Origin: Pseudomonadota bacterium
GTDB lineage: Bacteria > Pseudomonadota > Alphaproteobacteria > UBA9219 > RGZA01
Assembly (NCBI GenBank): GCA_016195205.1
Contig: JACQAB010000046.1
Span: forward strand, 1-7,949
Length of the DNA: 7,949 nucleotides
Reading direction: 5' to 3'
Positions 1-5,820 of the stretch are shown one piece after another. A program made the translations under genes and the position numbers. A model generated the notes under the pieces. That model saw only the letters and a program-made list of their open reading frames with translations, had not been told where the DNA came from and ran no database searches. How positions within the stretch are numbered: position 1 is the first letter of the stretch; every line of letters starts with the position of its first letter.

Positions 1-1
1 G

Positions 2-1201
2 CCGGGGCCGGAGGCGCAGCAGCTTGCCGTTTATATCGGCTGGCTTTTGCACAGAACCAAGGGCGGATTAACAGCAGGACTGCTTTTCGTATTGCCGGGC
101 GCACTCGCCCTTATGGGCCTAAGCTGGATTTACGCGGTTTACGGAAATGTCGGTATCATTCAGGCATTGTTCTTCGGCCTCAAGGCCGCGGTGCTGGCTA
201 TCGTGCTAGAAGCGGTGCTGCGTATCGGGCGGCGGGCGCTCAAGAACCGCGTCATGCTTGCCATAGCTGCCACGGCTTTCGTGGCGATTTTCTTTTTCAA
301 GATTGCCTTTCCATACATCATCATCGCGGCAGGCTTGTTGGGATATATAGGTGGCCGTGTGGGCCTTAAAGATTTTCTGGTTGAGGGCAATTCCCACAAA
401 TCTTTTGATAAAACGGTTGCCGATGCCGACAGCGCCCTTGGCTTGGACACGCCTGCTCACGCCAAGCCCTCATGGACGCGCACACTGATTATTGCGGCCA
501 TCGGCTTTCCGCTCTGGCTTGGCCCGGTGGCGACGCTGTGGCTCATGCTTGGCCCACACGATGTGTTTACCGACACTGCCGTGTTTTTCAGCAAGATGGC
601 GGTGGTTACGTTTGGCGGAGCCTATGCCGTGCTGGCTTATGTCGCGCAGGAAGCCGTGCAGCATTACGGCTGGCTGCGCCCCGGCGAAATGCTGGACGGG
701 CTGGGCATGGCCGAAACCACGCCGGGGCCGCTTATCATGGTCACGCAGTTCGTGGGCTTCATGGCGGCGTTCCGCAACGCAAGCGGGTTTGCCCCGATGC
801 TGGCCGGAACCTTGGGCGGGTTACTCACCACATGGGTGACTTTCGTTCCCTGCTTTATTTGGATTTTTCTCGGCGCGCCTCACATCGAAGTTCTGCGCAG
901 TAACAAGGCATTGAGCACGGCTTTGGCGGCCATCACGGCTGCGGTGGTTGGTGTGATCCTGAACCTTGCCGTATGGTTCGCCCTACATGTGCTGTTTGGA
1001 GTGGTGAACGACCAAACGCTATGGGGCGTCCTTACCCTACCGGTGCCTGACCTTGCCTCATTCAGCCTTGCCGCGTGTATCTTTATTCTGGCCGCGCTAC
1101 TGATGATTTTCCGTTTCAAGGCGGGGATGATGGTAACGCTGGCCTCTTGCGCCGGGGTGAGCGTTGTTTGGTATCTTTTAAGGGCGGTAATGCAGATTTG
1201 A
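2..1201 (+). CDS. chrA: Chromate transporter ChrA, 5' end missing
   Basis: Inner-membrane transporter of the CHR superfamily; characterised members export chromate and confer chromate resistance. The reading frame is open from base 2 to the TGA at 1199-1201, so the gene starts outside the window; the TTG at 47 is internal. Two homologous CHR halves are visible. The first is entered at its PGPEAQQLAVYIGW segment (bases 2-43), followed by HRTKGG and several hydrophobic helices. The second carries KMAVVTFGGAYAVL (about 595-636) and a second PGP motif at 722-730, then TQFVGF and more helices. About 399 residues are present, so only a short N-terminal part is missing, consistent with the roughly 400-450 residue long-chain ChrA type. 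A soluble linker (about 365-475) separates the halves. The family assignment is firm; actual substrate specificity (chromate or sulfate-like anion) is inferred from the family. Confidence 0.92.
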   Translation, partial: PGPEAQQLAVYIGWLLHRTKGGLTAGLLFVLPGALALMGLSWIYAVYGNVGIIQALFFGLKAAVLAIVLEAVLRIGRRALKNRVMLAIAATAFVAIFFFKIAFPYIIIAAGLLGYIGGRVGLKDFLVEGNSHKSFDKTVADADSALGLDTPAHAKPSWTRTLIIAAIGFPLWLGPVATLWLMLGPHDVFTDTAVFFSKMAVVTFGGAYAVLAYVAQEAVQHYGWLRPGEMLDGLGMAETTPGPLIMVTQFVGFMAAFRNASGFAPMLAGTLGGLLTTWVTFVPCFIWIFLGAPHIEVLRSNKALSTALAAITAAVVGVILNLAVWFALHVLFGVVNDQTLWGVLTLPVPDLASFSLAACIFILAALLMIFRFKAGMMVTLASCAGVSVVWYLLRAVMQI

Positions 1202-1206
1202 ATGTT

Positions 1207-1222
1207 TTGCGGCGCGCCGCAA
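1207..1222. repeat. 16-bp perfect palindrome downstream of chrA
   Basis: TTGCGGCGCGCCGCAA is a perfect inverted repeat starting five bases after the chrA stop codon, in the 116-base convergent gap 1202-1317. As RNA it could form a six-pair GC-rich stem with a four-base loop on either strand. No U-run follows on either strand (GGCUUCC on plus, AACAUUC on minus), so it is not a typical intrinsic terminator. It may stabilise the transcript 3' end or be a protein-binding dyad. The rest of the gap holds no convincing gene. Confidence 0.55.
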
Positions 1223-1317
1223 GGCTTCCCGCGCGCTTCAACTATACCTTCACCCCGGGCGAAGACGGCGGGCGCATCCTGTGCCACCCTTCCTCGCGGA
1301 GAGATGAATAAGGCATT

Positions 1318-1839
1318 TTAGAATCCTATCCGTTGCGGGCGGAATAGGCCGGCAACCATTCTTGCTGCCGCGGCCGCATCCACAAGCCTACGCGGGTCAT
1401 ACAGTGATGCAACGTCCACATTTACCCTAGGCGACAGCTTAGGCGATTGAATGCCAAAGGTTTGTGAGGCTATTTTCACATCGCCTTCGGTCAGCGCGCT
1501 GGCGGCATATAATCTTTCAAGGAATTTTCCCAATAATTCATGGGTCACCACGCCATCGTTCGGCGTGAAAGCGGACATAATGTCTTCTTCCCGGGGATGA
1601 ATCGTGACGGGCAGATGCGCCTGTATCTGCTGCCGGGCATAGACACGCGCCGTTACGGTCGCCTCGGGAACAAAGATAACGCGCAGAACGCCTGGAAATA
1701 CTCTTGTCTTCCCTTCATTTGCAACGGAAGAGGCAGGATCAATTTCCAGTTTTTCTACCAGATGCAATCCGGAACGCGATGCATCTCGGGGGCAGGTTAC
1801 AGTACTGCTGCGCAAAAGGGTGCTTCTGCTGCTCGGCAA
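1318..1839 (-). CDS. Hypothetical protein, main frame of an apparently frameshifted gene
   Basis: This 173-codon frame ends at the TAA at 1320-1318. I do not recognise the family. The protein is soluble-looking, with no membrane segment or signal peptide. It has a beta-rich middle (EGKTRVFPGVLRVIFVPEA and ARVYARQQIQAHLPVTI) and a helical, Ala-rich C-terminus ending in LFRPQRIGF. The frame opens just after a TAG at 1842-1840, and its only early start is a TTG at 1839 without a ribosome site. The first dozen residues (PSSRSTLLRSSTVTC) look like out-of-frame translation. A strong ribosome site and ATG lie at 1873 in the neighbouring frame, so the real N-terminus is probably there (see 1739-1873). 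A one-base change at the C5 run (plus-strand 1788-1792) would join them into a protein of 184 residues. If both frames are real, the gene is broken, mis-sequenced or read by frameshifting. An internal ATG begins MSAFTPNDG, but the conserved-looking sequence starts well before it. Confidence 0.6.
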   Translation of the reverse strand: MPSSRSTLLRSSTVTCPRDASRSGLHLVEKLEIDPASSVANEGKTRVFPGVLRVIFVPEATVTARVYARQQIQAHLPVTIHPREEDIMSAFTPNDGVVTHELLGKFLERLYAASALTEGDVKIASQTFGIQSPKLSPRVNVDVASLYDPRRLVDAAAAARMVAGLFRPQRIGF

Positions 1840-1873
1840 CTATGGCTTCTGAATAAACGGGTGCGTCAGTCAT
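1739..1873 (-). CDS. Short frame with strong start, probable true 5' end of the 1318-1839 gene
   Basis: ATG at 1873 is preceded by AAGGAG seven bases upstream, the best ribosome site in the window. The frame reads MTDAPVYSEAIVAEQQKHPF and on to CNLP, then loses protein-like character and stops at TGA 1741-1739 after 44 residues. The neighbouring frame becomes protein-like (RDASRSGLHLVEKLEID) exactly where this one decays, at CTG CCC CCG (1795-1787). Removing one C, or a +1 ribosomal slip on CCC-C, would continue into the long frame. I therefore read this as the N-terminal part of the same gene and not as an independent small protein. No domain is recognised. Confidence 0.5.
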   Translation of the reverse strand: MTDAPVYSEAIVAEQQKHPFAQQYCNLPPRCIAFRIASGRKTGN

Positions 1874-1880
1874 TTTATAA

Positions 1881-1886
1881 CTCCTT
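1881..1886 (-). promoter_or_regulatory. Ribosome binding site deciding the start at 1873
   Basis: The minus strand reads AAGGAG here, seven bases before the ATG at 1873. It supports translation starting at 1873 and not at the TTG at 1839, and so exposes the frame conflict in this gene. The surrounding divergent gap 1874-2007 is AT-rich; I see no convincing minus-strand promoter in it. Confidence 0.65.
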
Positions 1887-1969
1887 GGTATGCTTTGACG
1901 GTTAAATTAGCCCCTATTCACGAAAGTAAAAACATTTCTTATCCTTTATTTATCATGGATTTTGCGGTA

Positions 1970-1998
1970 TTTACCTTTGTTATCTGCCCTCCTATTGC
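1970..1998 (+). promoter_or_regulatory. Candidate promoter for the TMEM175-type gene
   Basis: TTTACC (1970-1975) and TATTGC (1993-1998) are spaced by 17 bases, a sigma70-like arrangement of modest match. The -10 box ends nine bases before the ATG at 2008, and no Shine-Dalgarno-like sequence lies between, so a transcript from here would be nearly leaderless. The individual boxes are weak. Confidence 0.3.
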
Positions 1999-2007
1999 GC
2001 CTAACCC

Positions 2008-2652
2008 ATGCCCCCCTCCCCCGATAAAGAACCCCTGCTTAGTGAAACCAGCCGCGTTGAAGCCTTCAGCGATGGCGTGTTCGCCATCATTATCACGCTG
2101 CTGGTTCTGGAAATTCACCGGCCTTCCATTATCCCCGGCAAGCTGGCGGTGGAATTGCTGGAAGCCTGGCCGTCATACCTTTCCTATGCGCTGGCGTTTC
2201 TCTACGTGGGCATCATCTGGCTGAACCACCACGCGCTGTTCAAGCAAATTCACAAGGTGGATTTGCCGTTGAACTGCATCAACCTGGGCGGCCTCGGCAT
2301 GACATCGCTCATCCCCTTCCCCACCGGCGTGATGGCCGATGCGTTCCGCTCGGGCACCCTGGATGACCAGCGCGCCGCAGTGGTGCTCTATGCCTTGATC
2401 GCCGGACTGATGTCGGCGGCGTGGCTGCCCATTTTCCCCTATCTGAATCGGCATCGCTATTTAATCAGTCCCAAAACCAAACCCGATATCATGGCCGCGC
2501 AACTGGTGCGCCCGGTGATGGGGGTTTTATCGTATGGCGTGGCCGCCCTGGCGGGATGGTTCGGTCATCCGCTGCTGGCCATTGGTCTTTTCGTCTTCAT
2601 GGTGGGCTATCACGCCTTCACCAGCCAGGGGATTAATCCGCGAACACCTTAG
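2008..2652 (+). CDS. TMEM175/DUF1211 family potassium channel-like membrane protein
   Basis: This 214-residue integral membrane protein belongs to the TMEM175 family (DUF1211). Characterised bacterial members form tetrameric potassium-permeable channels of six helices per subunit. The diagnostic RxxxFSDGVFAI motif is at residues 16-27 at the head of the first helix, followed by ITLLVLEI. Further hydrophobic segments lie at about residues 50-71 (ending WLNHH, also typical of the family), 90-105, 125-145, 165-185 and 187-203. The length is normal for a bacterial single-repeat member. The ATG at 2008 gives a short 15-residue polar leader before the motif; there is no Shine-Dalgarno site. The 3' end overlaps by 20 bases the convergent methyltransferase gene at 2633. 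No partner gene suggests a specific role; potassium flux is inferred from the family. Confidence 0.88.
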   Translation: MPPSPDKEPLLSETSRVEAFSDGVFAIIITLLVLEIHRPSIIPGKLAVELLEAWPSYLSYALAFLYVGIIWLNHHALFKQIHKVDLPLNCINLGGLGMTSLIPFPTGVMADAFRSGTLDDQRAAVVLYALIAGLMSAAWLPIFPYLNRHRYLISPKTKPDIMAAQLVRPVMGVLSYGVAALAGWFGHPLLAIGLFVFMVGYHAFTSQGINPRTP

Positions 2653-3319
2653 GGTTCTGATAATAAACGAACAACTTCGCCTTGAACAGCATCTGCAGGA
2701 TTTCGGCAGGAGCCCAATCCCCGCCCAATGCAAATCGGTTGGAAACAACCAAAGTGCCTGGCTTCAATTCGCGCCGCAGTTTTTCGCCCGCACGTTCAGC
2801 CACTTTCGTATTTAAATACAGCACCACCGCATCCGCGGCCGAACAATCGTAAGAGAAAAAATCATCCTGCCGGTATTCAAGATTTTTGGGGCCGAACAAG
2901 CGCTGATAGACTTTCGCCTGAAGATAGGGAAAAAGGCGGTTTTCTATGCCCATCACCTGCGCCTGCGGCAGAGCGCGGGCGATATGCCGCGTTAGCTCGC
3001 CCCGGCCCGAGCCCAGATCAATCAGGGTGCGCGGCGCATGACGTTGAACGATTTCCACCATTTTCCGGCGCTCGAAAAAGCCGGAAGCCAGCGTGGGCAC
3101 GTTGATGCGGTTAACCGTAAGCTCGTAGACAATCTTCAAGGCGCTGAAGATAAAAATGCCCGCCAGGATGACATGCAGCAAATCCAGCGGGCCCATGAAG
3201 CTCCAGGTCACGTAAACCAGATAAGCGGCCAGAAGAATTCCGGTTAAATCCAGCAGCCGCTCGGGCTTTTTAAGCCAGAGGCCAACCTGCTGCGCCGCGC
3301 TTTTAACCTTATCAAGCAT
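2633..3319 (-). CDS. Membrane-anchored class I SAM-dependent methyltransferase (downstream copy)
   Basis: 228 residues. Two hydrophobic segments (about residues 24-41 and 47-63) precede a Rossmann-type methyltransferase domain. Motif I is LIDLGSGRGE (99-108), the SAM ribose-binding acid is likely E126 in MGIENRLFPY, and later strands are DAVVLYLN (163-170) and TLVVSNRF (189-196). The order (membrane anchor, VPTxxSGFFERRK, LGSGRGE, GxE, LYLN, SNxF) resembles the mitochondrial FAM173 lysine methyltransferases (ANTKMT, ATPSCKMT), which use LGSGDGR and a similar N-terminal anchor; this comparison is from memory. The substrate is unknown. It is a tandem paralogue of the gene at 3338-4027, 18 bases upstream, and is probably co-transcribed with it; AGGA six bases before the ATG at 3319 is its ribosome site. 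The 3' end overlaps the convergent TMEM175-type gene. Confidence 0.8.
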   Translation of the reverse strand: MLDKVKSAAQQVGLWLKKPERLLDLTGILLAAYLVYVTWSFMGPLDLLHVILAGIFIFSALKIVYELTVNRINVPTLASGFFERRKMVEIVQRHAPRTLIDLGSGRGELTRHIARALPQAQVMGIENRLFPYLQAKVYQRLFGPKNLEYRQDDFFSYDCSAADAVVLYLNTKVAERAGEKLRRELKPGTLVVSNRFALGGDWAPAEILQMLFKAKLFVYYQNPKVFAD

Positions 3320-3337
3320 CGCCTGTCCTGACTTTCT

Positions 3338-4027
3338 TCATCTGCGATAAACAAACAACTCCACTTTGAACGGCGAATGCACGGCGATGATTTCCGCCGG
3401 CTGCCAGGCGCCTTTCAAAGGAAAAGAATTGCTGATCACCAGCGCGCCGGGCTTCAATTCGCGGCACAGTTTTTCGCCCACTTCCTGCGCCAGACGGGCG
3501 TTTAAATAAAGCATCACCGCATCCGCGGCCGAGCAATCGTAAGACAGAAAATCGCGCTTCTGGTATTCAAGGTTTTTCAGCCCAAACAACCGTTGGAAAA
3601 ACCGCGATTGCAGATAGGCAAAAGGCACGATTTCCAGGCCGATCACGCGCGCCTGCGGCAAGGCGCGGGCGATCTGGCGGGTCAGCTCGCCCCGGCCCGA
3701 ACCCAGATCGATCATGGTGTAAGATGCTCCGCCGCGCGCTTCGGCGTCTTTCTTCAGAAGCTCAATAATTTTCCGCCGCTCGAAAAAACCCGACAGCAAC
3801 GTGGGCACCTGGGTGCGGTTGAAGGCTAGTTCGTAAATAATTCGCCCGGCCACATAACCCACCACGCATAGCAAAACCAAATTCAGCGGATCAGGCCGCT
3901 GTACCAGTTGCCAGGCGATAGTGGCGAAAAAACAAACCAGCAGGACAACGACCAAGTCCAGCAGCCGGTAACCCCGTTGCTTGATCCAGGAGATTTTCCT
4001 GGCCGAGTTTTTGATTTCATCAGACAT
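3338..4027 (-). CDS. Membrane-anchored class I SAM-dependent methyltransferase (upstream copy)
   Basis: 229 residues, the paralogue of the gene at 2633-3319. By hand alignment about two thirds of the catalytic-region residues are identical, with a six-residue insertion here (around 95-103) before motif I. Two membrane segments lie at about residues 23-41 and 48-64. They are followed by VPTLLSGFFERRK (74-86), MIDLGSGRGE (105-114), GLEIVPFAYLQ with E132 as the likely ribose-binding acid, SYDCSAADAV (162-171), LYLN (173-176) and LVISNSF (196-202). Catalytic elements look intact in both copies, so neither appears to be decaying. No ribosome site precedes the ATG at 4027, but a good promoter does (4037-4064), which suggests a leaderless message. 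The gene lies 45 bases after the hypothetical gene 4073-4678. A membrane-protein or lipid-associated substrate is plausible from the anchor but unproven. Confidence 0.8.
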   Translation of the reverse strand: MSDEIKNSARKISWIKQRGYRLLDLVVVLLVCFFATIAWQLVQRPDPLNLVLLCVVGYVAGRIIYELAFNRTQVPTLLSGFFERRKIIELLKKDAEARGGASYTMIDLGSGRGELTRQIARALPQARVIGLEIVPFAYLQSRFFQRLFGLKNLEYQKRDFLSYDCSAADAVMLYLNARLAQEVGEKLCRELKPGALVISNSFPLKGAWQPAEIIAVHSPFKVELFVYRR

Positions 4028-4036
4028 GCCGGGCGG

Positions 4037-4064
4037 ATCATAGCAAAGGCCGTTCCGGCGTAAA
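4037..4064 (-). promoter_or_regulatory. Promoter for the methyltransferase pair
   Basis: On the minus strand TTTACG (4064-4059) and TATGAT (4042-4037) are separated by 16 bases, a good sigma70-type match, especially the -10 box. The -10 ends nine bases before the ATG at 4027, so the start of transcription would fall about three bases before the start codon. With no Shine-Dalgarno sequence present, a leaderless mRNA is the simplest reading. It would let the two methyltransferases be expressed independently of the upstream gene. Confidence 0.5.
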
Positions 4065-4073
4065 CCCGGGTTT
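4062..4073. repeat. 12-bp perfect palindrome overlapping the -35 box
   Basis: AAACCCGGGTTT is self-complementary over 12 bases. It covers part of the TTTACG -35 element and touches the stop codon of the preceding gene (4075-4073). It could be an operator for the methyltransferase promoter, but a dyad of this length can also arise by chance. Confidence 0.3.
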
Positions 4074-4678
4074 TATCCATCTCTCAACGTATGGTATCCC
4101 ACCCTGCGAAAAACAGGCCTTACCCCGGGTTTGATCACTTGGATTAATCCTCGGGAAGCTTTTGTCCACGCCTTCAAATCTTTAATACGGGCCGGATTGG
4201 CTTCTGCCTGTCCACAAATTTTCCCCCCGGCTTCGAACACCGCACCGGAAAGATGAAAGCCCAGCTTTGGAAGCATGCCGGCCGCAGCTTCCTGCCACCT
4301 CAAAGCGATATCTTTTAGATCACCCTCGCCAAAATCGATAATAACCCCCCGGGTAGGCACGCCATGGCTGGGCGGCGTAATGACCGACATAAATTCCTGC
4401 CCCAGCCTTCTTCGCAGAGCATCAAATGCGTTCAGCGCATCGGCAAAGGCGATTGTAAAAAGAATTCCTGCAGGCTCACCGCCCGCCGGGCAGCCACGAT
4501 CCTTCTGATAAAGGCAGAGCCCGGGAAAAATTTCACCCTCGATGCCAAGTTCTCCGGCGATTTTGCGAACATGCTCCGCCGCCGACGCGGGCTCATGAAT
4601 AGCGAAACGGCCGCCTTCGTATCCGGGGTTCACCCCCGCCACGATCGAAACGCCGATATTGTTTGAATGCTTCGCCAC
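4073..4678 (-). CDS. Conserved-looking hypothetical protein
   Basis: 201 residues; I do not recognise the family. There is no signal peptide or membrane helix, so it is probably cytoplasmic. An N-terminal strand VSIVAGV is followed by NPGYEGGRFAIHEP, a Cys/Gly-rich stretch (CLYQKDRGCPAGGEPAG), a helix around DALNAFDALRRRLG, then the motif-like ITPPSHGVPTRGVIIDFGEGD and AGGKICGQAEANPARI. The C-terminus is basic. The start is a GTG at 4678, with AGAAGGG about ten bases upstream as the ribosome site. It is first in a same-strand run with the two membrane methyltransferases (45 bases to the next), although those have their own likely promoter, so a shared role is uncertain. It is divergent from the operon at 4786 across a 107-base gap. 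The even, protein-like composition argues for a real gene. Confidence 0.7.
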   Translation of the reverse strand: MAKHSNNIGVSIVAGVNPGYEGGRFAIHEPASAAEHVRKIAGELGIEGEIFPGLCLYQKDRGCPAGGEPAGILFTIAFADALNAFDALRRRLGQEFMSVITPPSHGVPTRGVIIDFGEGDLKDIALRWQEAAAGMLPKLGFHLSGAVFEAGGKICGQAEANPARIKDLKAWTKASRGLIQVIKPGVRPVFRRVGYHTLRDG

Positions 4679-4750
4679 GAATGTTTCGCCCTTCTATAGC
4701 GCCATTAGTGGCAAAAAAGCTATCCTCTTTTCAAGGTTAATTTTAGGGGT

Positions 4751-4779
4751 TTGCTTTCCCTTTTGGATAAAGCCCTAAT
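4751..4779 (+). promoter_or_regulatory. Candidate promoter for the SDR-GMC-UbiA operon
   Basis: TTGCTT (4751-4756) and CCTAAT (4774-4779) lie 17 bases apart. The start of transcription predicted six to seven bases after the -10 box would coincide with the ATG at 4786. No Shine-Dalgarno-like sequence is present before that ATG, again consistent with a leaderless message. The -10 box is a weak match, and TAATAC, two bases further on, is an alternative. Confidence 0.3.
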
Positions 4780-4785
4780 ACCCGC

Positions 4786-5820
4786 ATGCCCCTGCACCTC
4801 ATCACCGGCGGGTCCGGATTTGTGGGCTCGAACATCGCGTGGCGCCTTGCCGCGCGCGGAGAGGCCGTGCGCGTGCTGGATCTGTGGAAGGCGGAAGACC
4901 TTACCCCCACCGCCGAATTCGTTCGGGCCGACATCAATGATGCCGAAAGCGTCATGCGCGCCATGCGCGGTGTGGATTACGTGCATCATAACGCCGCCGC
5001 CGTGCCGCTGGCCAAGGCCGGAAAAAATTATTGGAAAGTGAATGTGGAAGGCACGGCCAATGTGCTGCGTGCCGCTGCGGCAGCCAAGGTAAAAATGTTT
5101 TCGCATATGTCGTCCAGCGCCATTTTCGGCTCGCCCGGCAAAATGCCGATCACCAATGCCACGCCGCTGAAGCCGGTGGAAATCTATGGCCGCGCCAAGC
5201 GCGAGGCCGACATTCTGGTGCAAAAAGCCCATACCGAGGGCACATTGCCTACCTGCTGCATCCGCCCGCGCACGATTATTGGCCCGGGGCGGCTTGGCAT
5301 TTTTCAAATCCTGTTCGACTGGATCAAACACGGCGCGCCGGTGCTCCTGATCGGCACGGGCAATCATTTATTTCAGTTCGTGCATGCCGATGACCTGGCC
5401 GATGTCAGCATTCTGGCCTGCCTGCAGAAAAAGCCGGGACTTTATAACGTGGGAACGGACCGCTTTGGCACGCTGCGCGAAGATCTGGGCGCGCTGATTA
5501 AATCCGCCGGTTCAAAATCACGCGTTCAGGGCCTGCCCACCGCGCCGGCCATCGCCGCGCTCACGGTTCTGGACAGGCTGGGGCTTTCTCCGCTCAGCCC
5601 CTGGCATTACCTGACCTATCACAAGCCTTATTATTTTGACTCCGCGCCGGTGACGCAGGCGCTGGGCTGGAAACCCAAATACGGCAACCAGGAAATGCTG
5701 ATCGAGGCCTATCAATGGTTCCTGGCGCATGAAAAGGAAGCCGGGCAGGAAGGCGGCTCGTTCCATAAAAGCATCGTGCCGCAAGGCATTTTGAAATGGC
5801 TGCGGGATTTTGCGTCATGA
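4786..5820 (+). CDS. Extended SDR NAD(P)-dependent epimerase/dehydratase-like protein
   Basis: 344 residues, a full-length extended short-chain dehydrogenase/reductase; such enzymes oxidise, reduce or epimerise hydroxyls of nucleotide sugars, sterols or related substrates. The cofactor motif TGGSGFVG (residues 7-14, GxxGxxG) opens the protein, with D32 after the second strand, which favours NAD. HNAAAVP (68-74), VNVEGTANVL (85-94), the MSSSAIFG strand (108-115, catalytic Ser at 110 or 111) and the catalytic pair Y134xxxK138 in EIYGRAKREAD follow, then RPRTIIGPG and FVHADDLAD. The C-terminal substrate lobe includes LSPWHYLTYHKPYYF. No signal peptide or membrane helix. The start at 4786 is right because the Rossmann motif follows at once. 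The stop overlaps the next start (ATGA). The substrate is unknown; the downstream UbiA and GMC genes suggest a lipid-linked or isoprenoid substrate. Confidence 0.85.
   Translation: MPLHLITGGSGFVGSNIAWRLAARGEAVRVLDLWKAEDLTPTAEFVRADINDAESVMRAMRGVDYVHHNAAAVPLAKAGKNYWKVNVEGTANVLRAAAAAKVKMFSHMSSSAIFGSPGKMPITNATPLKPVEIYGRAKREADILVQKAHTEGTLPTCCIRPRTIIGPGRLGIFQILFDWIKHGAPVLLIGTGNHLFQFVHADDLADVSILACLQKKPGLYNVGTDRFGTLREDLGALIKSAGSKSRVQGLPTAPAIAALTVLDRLGLSPLSPWHYLTYHKPYYFDSAPVTQALGWKPKYGNQEMLIEAYQWFLAHEKEAGQEGGSFHKSIVPQGILKWLRDFAS

Noticed and set aside
47..49. TTG as the start of chrA
   Set aside because: The frame is open to the window edge and the residues before it (PGPEAQQLAVYIGW) are a conserved ChrA segment, so TTG is an internal leucine.
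1242..1258. Imperfect hairpin CTTCACCCCGGGCGAAG as a terminator of chrA
   Set aside because: The stem is short and interrupted, the loop would be too tight, and no U-run follows.
880..1287. A 135-codon minus-strand open frame overlapping the end of chrA
   Set aside because: Mostly antisense to a firmly identified transporter, with no ribosome site or protein-like pattern.
1202..1321. A 39-codon plus-strand frame starting right after the chrA stop
   Set aside because: There is no ribosome site, its composition is unlike a protein (Pro/Arg/Ala/Ser-rich), and it runs into the convergent gene's end; more likely non-coding gap.
1895..1900. TTGACG as a -35 box for a plus-strand promoter
   Set aside because: No acceptable -10 box lies 16-18 bases downstream.
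1895..2224. A plus-strand frame extending upstream of the channel gene
   Set aside because: It is in a different frame from the TMEM175 motif and becomes Trp/Arg/Pro-rich noise inside the real gene.
4720..5367. A 215-codon minus-strand open frame
   Set aside because: Antisense shadow of the SDR gene, rich in His, Arg and Gly, with no recognisable motif.
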